From a virus: DNA of 39,410 nucleotides. Positions 6,473 to 12,717 of the stretch are shown piece by piece; the stretch's first letter is position 1; every line of letters starts with the position of its first letter. Below the pieces are notes generated by a model. The model saw only the letters and a list, made by a program, of their open reading frames with translations. It was not told where the DNA came from and did not search any database. A program made the translations under genes and the position numbers. The stretch is from positions 1-39,410 of IMG/VR virus record IMGVR_UViG_3300036785_001212; one strand, written 5' to 3'.

Positions 6473-6720
6473 TCCACCCCTACAATGTCAAAACCGTGAA
6501 GCTCGTTCAGGAGCTCCGTGGTATTCCCCATACAAAAATTGACGCAAGCCGTGATCCGTTCCGCGATCGCGAGCCGGTTCAAAAATCGTCCCGAGATGAT
6601 CGCCAAAGTACAGCCGTCGCCATCGACAATCTGGAACGTACCGGGCTCCGATCCGGAGTAAAAATTCCACGGCTCACGGAAAGCGGAGCGCGGCCGATTG
6701 CCGTCCCATCTGTTCCCGTC
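6469..6720 (-). pseudogene. Start-less reading frame, probable frameshifted small gene
   Basis: Reading the minus strand in the frame that ends TGA at 6471-6469 gives REPWNFYSGSEPGTFQIVDG, then DGCTLAIISGRFLNRLAIAE, then RITACVNFCMGNTTELLNEL. This looks like a real phage protein (Trp-rich N-terminus, a strand DADG turn, and the RI.ACVN helix). An in-frame TAG lies just upstream (6723-6721) and there is no ATG, GTG or TTG before the conserved part. A well-placed GGGAGG-ATG lies at 6731-6729 but in another frame. A single indel between about 6670 and 6725 would join them. Either a sequencing error, real decay or recoding. Confidence 0.5.
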
Positions 6721-7085
6721 CTAGCATCCTCCCTTCCGTCAAGATTTGAATTCAGACTTCCGGCACGCTTTAGTTCGTCTACCAGCCGGATAACTTCGGC
6801 ACCGAGACAGCCCGGCCGATGGTTCCATACGCTCCCGTTCGAAGTCGTTTCACCGCAGCTAGTACAGATCGCAACCCGGTCCCCATTCGATCGGATTTCA
6901 AGCTGAGATGTTGCGAGGGCCAACGCGACGAGCGCAAGCCTGTACATGAGCCTGCCAGCTTCATCGGGTACGTCCGGACCGGCCGCATCGGACGACGGCC
7001 AAGAGCGGCCGTTAGAGCGGCCGGGCATATCGGTTCTCACGCGACCGTCTATGGCCGGATCGGGCTCCTCATTTATCATTTGCAT
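6579..7085 (-). CDS. Hypothetical zinc-binding protein
   Basis: Start ATG 7085 with GGAGGAG five bases upstream, just after the integrase terminator. The N-terminal 45 residues are polar and disordered. A hydrophobic helix follows (RLMYRLALVALALATSQLEI) and then a Cys/His cluster CTSCGETTSNGSVWNHRPGC, followed by a helix (GAEVIRLVDELKR). The last 50 residues read like an out-of-frame translation of the conserved frame below them (6469-6720), so the real C-terminus is uncertain and a frameshift near 6720 is likely. Not recognised. Confidence 0.55.
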   Translation of the reverse strand: MQMINEEPDPAIDGRVRTDMPGRSNGRSWPSSDAAGPDVPDEAGRLMYRLALVALALATSQLEIRSNGDRVAICTSCGETTSNGSVWNHRPGCLGAEVIRLVDELKRAGSLNSNLDGREDARTGTDGTAIGRAPLSVSRGIFTPDRSPVRSRLSMATAVLWRSSRDDF

Positions 7086-7109
7086 ATGCTCCTCCGGAAC
7101 GAAATTAGC

Positions 7110-7149
7110 GCCAAAATCAAAATGGGCAGCCCGCCGAAGCGAGCCGCCC
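7110..7149 (-). terminator. Rho-independent terminator after the integrase gene
   Basis: On the minus strand GGGCGGCTCGC - TTCG - GCGGGCTGCCC forms an 11-pair stem (two G-U pairs) closed by a C(UUCG)G tetraloop, followed by ATTTTGATTTT. It begins 13 bases after the integrase stop codon. The U-rich tail and super-stable loop make this a convincing intrinsic terminator that would separate the integrase from the early genes. Confidence 0.85.
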
Positions 7150-7161
7150 AATTGCTAAACC

Positions 7162-8907
7162 TTATAGAGTCAGATACATGGTGGATTGGTTTCTATCGCT
7201 GGCCGAATACGTTGGGCTTCCAATAGGAACCAATCCGGTCACGCCGGAGCCGTCATCGAGATCGGCAGACAGCTCCGCGGATTTGTTATCGCCCTGACCA
7301 CCTAAGCTCAAGCGGAATCCCTTCACCTTGATGATCGTCTCGTGATACTTCTTGCCCGGGTATCCGGCGACCTCGAAGTGAGAACCGAGCGAAGCAAGGA
7401 TCATTCGCTTCTCGTTATTCACGAGCCGCTTCCAGAGCTTAAACTTCCTCGCGATCGGCACCCACATCTCCGGCGTCATCCGGCTGAGATTCGGACGGAT
7501 TTTCTCACGTGCCGCGCGAGCCGCTTGGAGCTCTAATTTGAGCTCTTTATCATTCCGGTCAAATCCTTCCGGGCTGATCTTCCCGCGGACAACTGCATCT
7601 TCGAGACGAGCCTGAGAACGCAAGAGCTCTTCGATCTCCTCATCGAGACGTTTGAGGCGCTCTAGCGTGTCCGCTTGCGAGTGCTCGGAGAGACCTTTAG
7701 CGAGCTCATCGATGAGCTTAGGATTCGCAAGACGCTGAACAACCTTATCGTCGATAATCTCCTCCAATTTCTCTCTGCGAATTCGCCTAGTCGGACAAGT
7801 ACCGCACTTTACTCTCCAAGTGCCCTTCGCGGTCCGCGCTCCGTGAGCACCTTGACAGACATAGTACTGAGCTTCATAGTGGTGCGCGCTCTTGTTCGTA
7901 TAGGCAACCGTGATCATCTTCCGGCCGCACTCGGCACACCTAAGCAAGCCTCGATAGACGAACGGATCATCACCTCTGTCTTCGCGAGTCTTCAAGCGCA
8001 TCTCCTCCCGTAACGCTAGCAACCGCTGAGCTTGAGCAAAGAGCGCCTCCGAGATCGGAGGATTGTCGAACATCTTAATCCGCTCACGCTCTTCAACAGG
8101 AATGATAATACGCCTCTGGTAGCGCAGAGAGCCGTCTTCACGAAGGACATTCATTTTCTTGCCCTTTGGACTTCCGGCCGTCTTCTTGGGAACGTGATAG
8201 CCGGTATAGATTTCGTTCTTGAGAATGTACGTCACCGCTTTATAGGGTATCCGTGTCTTGGTCGCGAGCTCTCCGAAGGAAATAAAGCCACCGCTCGTCA
8301 CGAAGGTCTCGAATAGCTCGATGACTTTCTCGATCTCTGCTCCCGGCCGGAGCTTGTCCGCTTTACCATCCTTGTAGAGCTCCAGACCGAAGGCGACAGA
8401 CTTTCGTCCGCTGGCCCACTCTCCGCTCCTCCGCTTGGAAAACTTTCCGCCCGTCATCCGAGCGCAGATAACGTCTCGCTCGTAGTCCGAGAACAGATAT
8501 TTAATCCCGGTGAGGAGCTTCGAAGAGCTCTCACCTTGGTCAAGCATCCCGTCCAGAAGATAGAGCTTGACCCTATGCTCTTTCAGTACGTCAAGCACTT
8601 CGGAATCGAGCTTGCGCATCAGTCTCGATTCCTCTTTCATCACGATCCCGCCGCAAGCTCCGCTCTCCACGATGCGGAGAATCTTTTGCATTTTCGGAGA
8701 GCTTCTCACCGCGGAGCCGCTCACGTCTTCGATCTGAAATTTCCACTGCGGCGGAATCACTAGGTTGTGTTGAAGCGCGATCCGCGCACAGGCTTCCTCC
8801 TGTGCCGGTATCCCATATTTCCCTTCGTCTGCCTGAGCTAAAGTCGAGACCCGGATCAACTGGATCACGGGTCGGCTTTTAAGCTCTGGCTTTCTCTTCG
8901 CTTTCAT
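7162..8907 (-). CDS. int: Large serine recombinase (phage integrase)
   Basis: 581 residues, the usual size for large serine integrases. The resolvase-type catalytic domain spans about residues 14-155 with the nucleophile Ser21 in LIRVSTLAQADEGKYGIPAQ and the Arg-rich active-site stretch KEESRLMRK near residues 91-99. A recombinase domain follows (about 168-300), then a zinc beta-ribbon with CAEC (324-327), C351 and CGTC (368-371). A coiled coil spans about 395-475 (charged, Leu-rich), as in phiC31/Bxb1-type enzymes, where it controls directionality. It acts on attP x attB with no cofactor; a separate directionality factor would be needed for excision. Its 5' end overlaps the small gene upstream by 29 bases. 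attP is expected close by but could not be identified without attB. Confidence 0.95.
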   Translation of the reverse strand: MKAKRKPELKSRPVIQLIRVSTLAQADEGKYGIPAQEEACARIALQHNLVIPPQWKFQIEDVSGSAVRSSPKMQKILRIVESGACGGIVMKEESRLMRKLDSEVLDVLKEHRVKLYLLDGMLDQGESSSKLLTGIKYLFSDYERDVICARMTGGKFSKRRSGEWASGRKSVAFGLELYKDGKADKLRPGAEIEKVIELFETFVTSGGFISFGELATKTRIPYKAVTYILKNEIYTGYHVPKKTAGSPKGKKMNVLREDGSLRYQRRIIIPVEERERIKMFDNPPISEALFAQAQRLLALREEMRLKTREDRGDDPFVYRGLLRCAECGRKMITVAYTNKSAHHYEAQYYVCQGAHGARTAKGTWRVKCGTCPTRRIRREKLEEIIDDKVVQRLANPKLIDELAKGLSEHSQADTLERLKRLDEEIEELLRSQARLEDAVVRGKISPEGFDRNDKELKLELQAARAAREKIRPNLSRMTPEMWVPIARKFKLWKRLVNNEKRMILASLGSHFEVAGYPGKKYHETIIKVKGFRLSLGGQGDNKSAELSADLDDGSGVTGLVPIGSPTYSASDRNQSTMYLTL

Positions 8908-9091
8908 ATTGCTCCCTGTCTACTGGTTTTTTTGGTTTCAAGTGCGTAGTGAAATACTTTCTCATCCCGGCCAGCGCTTCGGCTTCCCGGCCCGCCAACA
9001 GATCATCCTCGATCCGGAGGAGCTCTACCGTTTCCGCTTCGGCAATTTCCATGGCCCGTTTGCCCAGCCCGCTATATGCTCCCTGCGTCAT
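8879..9091 (-). CDS. Small helical protein upstream of integrase
   Basis: 70 residues, GAGG seven bases before ATG. The central part is acidic and helical (MEIAEAETVELLRIEDDLLA, then GREAEALAGMRKYFTTHLKP) and the tail is charged (KKPVDREQYESEEKARA). It overlaps the integrase start, so the two are probably translated together. Such a position would suit a recombination directionality factor or a regulator of the integrase, but there is no motif to prove it. Confidence 0.6.
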   Translation of the reverse strand: MTQGAYSGLGKRAMEIAEAETVELLRIEDDLLAGREAEALAGMRKYFTTHLKPKKPVDREQYESEEKARA

Positions 9092-9556
9092 TTTTCAACC
9101 TCGCTGGCCCGGGTAGTCAGGTCAGAAAACCCAACCCCCGATCCTAACCCTTGGGCTTCCGATTATCCATCAGAAAATACGGACCCGGAGCAAAACCGGA
9201 CCGGCCGGAGCCGTATCAGGTAACTTTCGGTGCCTTTCGAGACGTTTCGAACCATTCCCCGGGTAACGAATCGAGCCCGGGCTGATAGCTTGCGACCCTC
9301 GATCCTTGCACCCTTTTGCAGCTTTTGGCGATACTCTTTCCCTGTGGAAATATGAACAACTTCGATCGGACAGCCCGTATTATTCATGAAGTGAAAATGA
9401 AGTTGTTAACTTTCTGTTACATCCGTTGGCATACCCGGGAGGATAAGAGGAGAATCATCGGTCCGATCCCAAGAGCCCCACCGAGGGCCAGAAAAAATAA
9501 ATTTCCTGTACGCAATTTCCCCACCGAAATTCACCGAGTAAAGGAAGACACAAGGA
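9092..9556. promoter_or_regulatory. Divergent control region
   Basis: This 465-base stretch separates the leftward integrase/early run from the rightward small-gene run. It holds a dyad AAGTT-GTT-AACTT at 9400-9412, a palindrome TTCATGAA at 9383-9390, and three (C/G)TTTCG blocks exactly ten bases apart at 9224, 9234 and 9244. A leftward open frame (9163-9387) exists but has no ribosome site. No repressor gene is encoded here. It probably contains the lysogeny/early promoters and operators. Confidence 0.5.
9379..9409 (-). promoter_or_regulatory. Candidate leftward promoter
   Basis: On the minus strand TTAACA (9409-9404, five of six to TTGACA) and AATAAT (9384-9379, five of six to TATAAT) are separated by 19 bases, slightly longer than ideal. 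The -35 element lies inside the dyad at 9400-9412, so a protein bound there would block it. It would drive the 70-residue gene and the integrase. Confidence 0.35.
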
Positions 9557-10117
9557 GTGAAACTACATGACGCGAAACCTCGCCAGATCCGCGATGCCGT
9601 CCAGTATCTCCACGGACGCATCGAGCTCGAAATCGAATACTACTGCTTCAACAAGGGCATTGATCCCTTGGAAGTTACCCCACTCGTGGGATCGGCACTT
9701 GTCGGAACGCCAGTGGATAACATGCCAAGTGCCCGGTTGCCACATGCGCCCCGGCAAGCACATCCCGCAGCACCAGAGGTGGAAGTGGTTGACCGAACAC
9801 ATGGTCGCCGAACACCGGCTGCAACCGAGCACCCCACCCGCGAAGCTGCGCCGGATAAAGTGAAGCGGCGAACCGGCCAAGGCGGATATTGGGATTCGAT
9901 GACGGCCACGCAGAAGTCGGCAGAGATGAAGCGGCGGCGGAGAAAAGCCAAACGGAAGAAAGCCGCAACCGCGGCCGCGGATGCGCGCTGGAAGAAATCG
10001 AAGCCCAAAACCAAAAACCGCGATCTGGCCAAACAGAAAATCTATGCGGAGCGGAGCCGTCAACGGAAGGAAGGTCAACCGCTCACACCGCTCCCGGGCT
10101 CGGAGGTGAAAACGTGA
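9557..10117 (+). CDS. Hypothetical protein, first rightward gene (frame assignment partly uncertain)
   Basis: 186 codons from GTG 9557. The first 40 residues (PRQIRDAVQYLHGRIELEIE, then YYCFNKGIDPLE) look like a real helical domain. The last 85 (GYWDSMTATQKSAEMKRRRR, then KAKRKKAATAAADARWKKSK) resemble the GYWxSMTPEERSAEM-type basic tail proteins of phages. The middle 60 residues are Pro/Ala/His-rich and may be out of frame, because another frame there encodes a zinc finger (see 9567-9863). An internal GTG at 9860 overlaps that frame's stop, so the C-terminal part could be its own gene, 9860-10117. The stop overlaps the next GTG start. Confidence 0.5.
   Translation: MKLHDAKPRQIRDAVQYLHGRIELEIEYYCFNKGIDPLEVTPLVGSALVGTPVDNMPSARLPHAPRQAHPAAPEVEVVDRTHGRRTPAATEHPTREAAPDKVKRRTGQGGYWDSMTATQKSAEMKRRRRKAKRKKAATAAADARWKKSKPKTKNRDLAKQKIYAERSRQRKEGQPLTPLPGSEVKT
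9567..9863 (+). CDS. Overlapping zinc-finger reading frame
   Basis: 98 codons from ATG 9567 with the best ribosome site of the region (AAGGAG, nine bases). The C-terminal half is a convincing C2H2-like finger: QWITCQVPGCHMRPGKHIPQ then HQRWKWLTEHMVAEH, with two Cys and paired His. The N-terminal 30 residues are Ser/Thr-rich and may be out of frame. Its TGA at 9861-9863 overlaps a GTG (9860) that begins the basic C-terminal part of the other frame, a typical coupled junction. A TTG at 9657 could be the actual start. Either two overlapping genes or one indel in this segment. Confidence 0.45.
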   Translation: MTRNLARSAMPSSISTDASSSKSNTTASTRALIPWKLPHSWDRHLSERQWITCQVPGCHMRPGKHIPQHQRWKWLTEHMVAEHRLQPSTPPAKLRRIK

Positions 10118-10305
10118 AAACCTATCTGCTGGTTCAGGGCGGTACCGCGATCCTTTGTCTGCGTTGCGGCTTTCGCTCTTTTCACCCGGAGGATATCCGC
10201 CAGCGGTATTGCGGCCACTGCCATCAATTCCACGTGGAGCCGCGGGAACCGGTCCCGGCCGGGAGCTTATCCGGCCGGGATGAACGGAAGGATTTCCAGA
10301 AGTGA
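10114..10305 (+). CDS. Zinc-ribbon protein, common phage type
   Basis: 63 residues from GTG 10114, with GGAGG seven bases upstream and overlapping the previous stop (GTGA). The body ILCLRCGFRSFHPEDIRQRY then CGHCHQFH gives two CxxC knuckles about 17 residues apart. This matches a small protein very frequent in phages and prophages (C.xCGxxSxxPxDVxxRYCxxCHxFH). Its role is unproven; it is too short for an enzyme and may dock onto a host or phage nucleic-acid protein. Stop overlaps the next GTG. Confidence 0.75.
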   Translation: MKTYLLVQGGTAILCLRCGFRSFHPEDIRQRYCGHCHQFHVEPREPVPAGSLSGRDERKDFQK

Positions 10306-10613
10306 ATAACGAAGACTTTCTCCAGATGTGCGGCAAATTCTGGGATATCAACGGCAACCGGGTGGAAGCTCCCGGGCCGCAAGCCGCGGTCGTCATTGTG
10401 GCCGGGCCGTGGGAGCACATGCCGGTAGGCGCGATGCAAACCCAGTGCCGGGTCTGCGAGCGGCTCTTGGGTGTAGACGCGCGATCGCAAACCATGCTGA
10501 ACGAGCCCGGCCGGGTGGTCTGCGTCCTGTGCCGGAATTGCTGGACCGCTTTCGGCCATTGGCGCCAGGGCGATACCGCGGCCATGCTGCGCGCCATCGA
10601 AGGAAGGGAATGA
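10302..10613 (+). CDS. Zinc-binding hypothetical protein
   Basis: 103 residues, GTG start overlapping the upstream stop. It has a beta-rich first half (AAVVIVAGPWEHMPVG) and a zinc ribbon in the second half (QCRVCERLLGVD, then VVCVLCRNCWTAFGHW: CxxC and CxxCxxC about 30 residues apart). The C-terminus is a short helix. A four-base overlap (ATGA) leads into a 10-codon frame, MMIFKTPDWW, which may be a leader or chance. Family not recognised. Confidence 0.65.
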   Translation: MNNEDFLQMCGKFWDINGNRVEAPGPQAAVVIVAGPWEHMPVGAMQTQCRVCERLLGVDARSQTMLNEPGRVVCVLCRNCWTAFGHWRQGDTAAMLRAIEGRE

Positions 10614-10645
10614 TGATTTTCAAAACGCCGGACTGGTGGTGATCG

Positions 10646-10819
10646 ATGGCTGAACCTGAGACTATCTCGATCGAGCTCACACGCATGGAGCGCGCCGCTC
10701 TGATCTGCATTCTGATCGATTATCTGCGCACACCTAACAACGCCCGGGAATGGTATGACGTCACGAGCGAAAAAACTACGACCCTTGATGACCTCATGAC
10801 CAAGATCGCGAACCTTTGA
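10646..10819 (+). CDS. Very small helical protein
   Basis: 57 codons, ATG to TGA: MAEPETISIELTRMERAALI, then CILIDYLRTPNNAREWYDVT, then SEKTTTLDDLMTKIANL. The amphipathic first helix and acidic C-terminal helix look like true protein; the gap between neighbours fits exactly one gene here. The ribosome site is weak, though the gene may be read through coupling with the 10-codon frame ending at 10642. No family recognised. Confidence 0.55.
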   Translation: MAEPETISIELTRMERAALICILIDYLRTPNNAREWYDVTSEKTTTLDDLMTKIANL

Positions 10820-10834
10820 AACGGGGAGGAAACG

Positions 10835-11134
10835 ATGTTAAACCAAGCCGATCATGACGCGATCTGCCGCGCGCTTATCAATCAGGGAAAGCTGATCGAA
10901 GCCGGATTCGCCGCCCTGCGCTTCATCTCGATCCCGGCCGATGCTCCGGAGATCCAGATTGAGGAAATGCGCAACGCGTTTTTTGCCGGAGCCCAACACC
11001 TCTTCGCTACCATTAACTCGATCCTCGATCCGGGTATGGAGCCGACCGCGAATGATCTCAATCATATGAGTATGATCCAGACCGAGCTCGATGAATTCAT
11101 CCTGCGCTACAAGACGCGATGGGAACCGCAATGA
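10835..11134 (+). CDS. Conserved hypothetical phage protein
   Basis: 99 residues with a strong ribosome site (GGGGAGGAAACG). All-helical: residues 5-28 (DHDAICRALINQGKLIEAGF), 42-66 (EEMRNAFFAGAQHLFATINS) and 72-94 (TANDLNHMSMIQTELDEFIL). The AFFAGAQHLFA...ILDPGxEPT segment recurs, by memory, in proteins of soil phages. Function unknown. The stop overlaps the next ATG. Confidence 0.7.
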   Translation: MLNQADHDAICRALINQGKLIEAGFAALRFISIPADAPEIQIEEMRNAFFAGAQHLFATINSILDPGMEPTANDLNHMSMIQTELDEFILRYKTRWEPQ

Positions 11135-11430
11135 CCGACTTCAATCCTTATCTCGAACACTTCGAAAACGTGGTACTGCCGCAGATGGCAGAGACGTTCG
11201 TCGCCATGGTAATCCTGACCGACCGCATTGACTCCAAGCTTGCGCTCGAAGTCGGCGCGGCCATACTTCTGGACAAGCCCATCCTGATCGTCACCCGCCA
11301 TCGCAGTCTGGTCAACGCGCAGCTAGCCAAAGTCGCGGCCAAGATTGTGGTCATACCGATGGAGTCGTGGAAGGGACCGGGAGCCCGGGCTCTGATTCAA
11401 GCCGCAATCGAGGAGATGATCCCGCGATGA
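11131..11430 (+). CDS. Small protein with Rossmann-like, deoxyribosyltransferase/TIR-type fold
   Basis: I use ATG 11131, which overlaps the preceding stop (ATGA); an ATG four codons earlier is possible. 99 residues: strand FVAMVILTDRID, then KLALEVGAAILLDKPILIVT, then QLAKVAAKIVVIPME. The D-x3-K-x-A-x-E-x-G-A-A-I-x-L-x-K-P-I arrangement is the hallmark turn of the nucleoside 2-deoxyribosyltransferase / SMODS-SAVED / TIR superfamily (E then G-A then K-P). The protein is shorter than known enzymes and the N-terminal nucleotide motif is incomplete. It may be a binding domain that senses or sequesters a nucleotide-like ligand. Same shape is seen, by memory, in small actinophage proteins. Confidence 0.6.
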   Translation: MTDFNPYLEHFENVVLPQMAETFVAMVILTDRIDSKLALEVGAAILLDKPILIVTRHRSLVNAQLAKVAAKIVVIPMESWKGPGARALIQAAIEEMIPR

Positions 11431-11645
11431 AGACCGGTGATCTGGTGTGGATCGAGAGCGGAGGGCAGCGTGTCGAGGCGACCGTGTTTCTGGTATCGAG
11501 CGGCGAAGATTCTCTGGCCCTGAAGTTTGAGGGCATATTTTTAGACTATGTGCGCTGGGTCGCGCTGCGGCGCGCGCCCGACGGAAAATATCGCGATCTG
11601 GTCGGGGACAGAACGGTCAAGGTGGAAGCCAAGAGGCAGGTATGA
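11427..11645 (+). CDS. Small beta-rich hypothetical protein
   Basis: 72 residues from ATG 11427, overlapping the upstream stop by ATGA, with GAGGAG eleven bases upstream; the longer open frame from 11367 is not needed. Short strands alternate (DLVWIESGGQRVEATVFLVS, then SLALKFEGIFLDYVRWVALR), giving an SH3-like or small barrel appearance. C-terminal end is charged. Not recognised. Confidence 0.6.
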   Translation: MKTGDLVWIESGGQRVEATVFLVSSGEDSLALKFEGIFLDYVRWVALRRAPDGKYRDLVGDRTVKVEAKRQV

Positions 11646-11977
11646 AAACGACCAGCTATTTAGAGGTGAGTGTCTACTGGCCTAACGACGGCAGCTATGG
11701 GATTCCCTATCTGGTACGCTCCGGCACCCTGAAAGAGGCAGAGGAAATCGTAAAGAAACTGAAGCGCGGACACTACGGCGAGCCGGGCAGCAAGACGCCT
11801 TCGGAAATCCATGTTTGGCGAACTACGGTCAAGACATTCGAGGTCCGTACCTGCGCAGGGTGCGAGAACACCTTCATCCCGATCCGCCGCGGGCAGAAAT
11901 TCTGTTCCCAGAAGTGCGCAGTCCGGATTAACGTGCGTAAGTTCCGCGCAAGGAAGGAAGGGAGAAACGATGCCTGA
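11642..11977 (+). CDS. Zinc-finger protein with N-terminal alpha/beta domain
   Basis: 111 residues; ATG overlaps the previous stop. Residues 5-45 form a beta-strand and amphipathic helix (SGTLKEAEEIVKKLKRG). Residues 68-108 hold RTCAGCENTFIPIRRGQKFC then SQKCAVRINVRKFRARK. The CxxCxxxFxPxRxxQxFCSxxCxxRxxxRxxR pattern is that of small zinc-binding domains also present in host and phage proteins. The basic tail suggests nucleic-acid contact. Neighbouring genes add no function. Confidence 0.65.
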   Translation: MKTTSYLEVSVYWPNDGSYGIPYLVRSGTLKEAEEIVKKLKRGHYGEPGSKTPSEIHVWRTTVKTFEVRTCAGCENTFIPIRRGQKFCSQKCAVRINVRKFRARKEGRNDA

Positions 11978-12059
11978 AACTATCGAAAAGACATTTCAAG
12001 AATGGGATAATTTCAGCGAGACGAAGGGTTTCGAGCGCGACCAGATCCTTGTGCTCTAA
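11970..12059 (+). CDS. Mini-protein of 29 residues
   Basis: ATG 11970 follows GGAAGGGAGAAACG, an excellent ribosome site, and overlaps the previous stop. The product is MPETIEKTFQEWDNFSETKG then FERDQILVL. It may stand alone or continue, in another frame, as the fragment at 12049-12153 after one indel: the C-terminal QILVL would run well into HIARCLAGIEVKLALIADC. Without homologues I cannot decide. Confidence 0.45.
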   Translation: MPETIEKTFQEWDNFSETKGFERDQILVL

Positions 12060-12153
12060 TCACATTGCCCGCTGCCTCGCCGGGATCGAGGTGAAATTGG
12101 CCCTGATCGCGGACTGCATTATGGAAAATACAGAGGCTACACGGCAGCAATAA
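12049..12153 (+). CDS. Mini-protein or continuation of the previous frame
   Basis: A 34-codon frame from TTG 12049 to TAA 12153 reading SNHIARCLAGIEVKLALIAD then CIMENTEATRQQ, a convincing amphipathic helix of a kind common in small phage proteins. It overlaps the 29-residue gene before it. The TTG start has no clear ribosome site, so coupling or a frameshift from 11970-12059 is plausible. Confidence 0.35.
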   Translation: MCSNHIARCLAGIEVKLALIADCIMENTEATRQQ

Positions 12154-12717
12154 AATCGCGTCCGATAATGCCTCTTTCGTCAACCCGACCCCAGAATGAC
12201 CGCGGCCGGTCTCGGATACTCCCGGGACCGGCCGCTTCGCTTCTCTATTCGTGGCACGCTCTCCTCAGGTGGCTCGCTCCTCTGGTATGGCACTCTCGCG
12301 CTTATGGCTCTTCCGGCCCGGCCGGGTACGAAAACCGCGGAGACAGATTCCCACCCCCATGCCTGAAGGCGAAGAAAGCCGCGGCCAACTACACCGGCCG
12401 GAACCGACTGACACGATAACACCCCTGCCGCGGGCCGTGCAAGCCCGGTGGCACGCCTGACAGGCCCGGGCCGGGCTTATCCATCCTCCCCGAGACGGCC
12501 GGGAGCCGCGCGGCTCGTTTCGGCTCGATGGGCCACTTCGACCGCCCGCGGCTCCCGAAATCCGTCTCACCCCTCCATACGCAGAAGCGTGACAGGCTTC
12601 CGATTACCTGCGTACCTGAAGACCGGAAAGTATTGCAGGGACAGGGGATGGACAGATTAACCGGTTAATCGGTACCCTGAAAGGGTACCGATTAACGGTA
12701 CAGAGGAGAAACACCTA
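12154..12717. other. 564-base stretch without a convincing gene
   Basis: Open frames exist here in several phases but all read as Arg/Pro/Ser-rich low-complexity text without ribosome sites. The stretch is very CCGG-rich. It contains an imperfectly terminator-like hairpin with arms GCGGCCGGTC (12202-12211) and GACCGGCCGC (12226-12235), not followed by a T-run, and the strong inverted repeat at 12664-12696. A weak promoter-like pair TTGCAG (12633-12638) and GATTAA (12655-12660) with 16 bases between lies just upstream of that repeat. Candidate for a control region, phage attachment site or small RNA. Confidence 0.4.
12664..12696 (+). promoter_or_regulatory. Perfect 14-bp inverted repeat in a 5' leader
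   Basis: GTTAATCGGTACCC (12664-12677), TGAAA loop, GGGTACCGATTAAC (12683-12696). The repeat ends 21 bases before the ATG at 12718 and nine bases before its GAGGAG-type ribosome site. It could be an operator on DNA or, in RNA, a hairpin with a five-base loop that controls the next two genes. Confidence 0.6.

Noticed and set aside
6460-6906. 148-codon plus-strand open frame
   Set aside because: Antisense to the early genes at 6469-7085; no ribosome site and Ser/Pro/Arg-rich shadow composition.
7100-7230. attP site next to the integrase
   Set aside because: Serine integrase attP sites have little visible signature; no attB is available and no clear imperfect dyad with a 2-bp core could be fixed.
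9163-9387. 74-codon leftward open frame in the divergent region
   Set aside because: No ribosome site and it starts at or upstream of the -10 of the best promoter candidate; composition ambiguous. Left as control region.
10328-10642. 104-codon plus-strand frame overlapping 10302-10613
   Set aside because: Arg/Ala/Gly-rich shadow in another phase of a better-supported zinc-binding gene.
12202-12235. Transcription terminator (10-bp GC stem)
   Set aside because: No T-run follows on either strand, and the loop is long; treated only as a palindrome.
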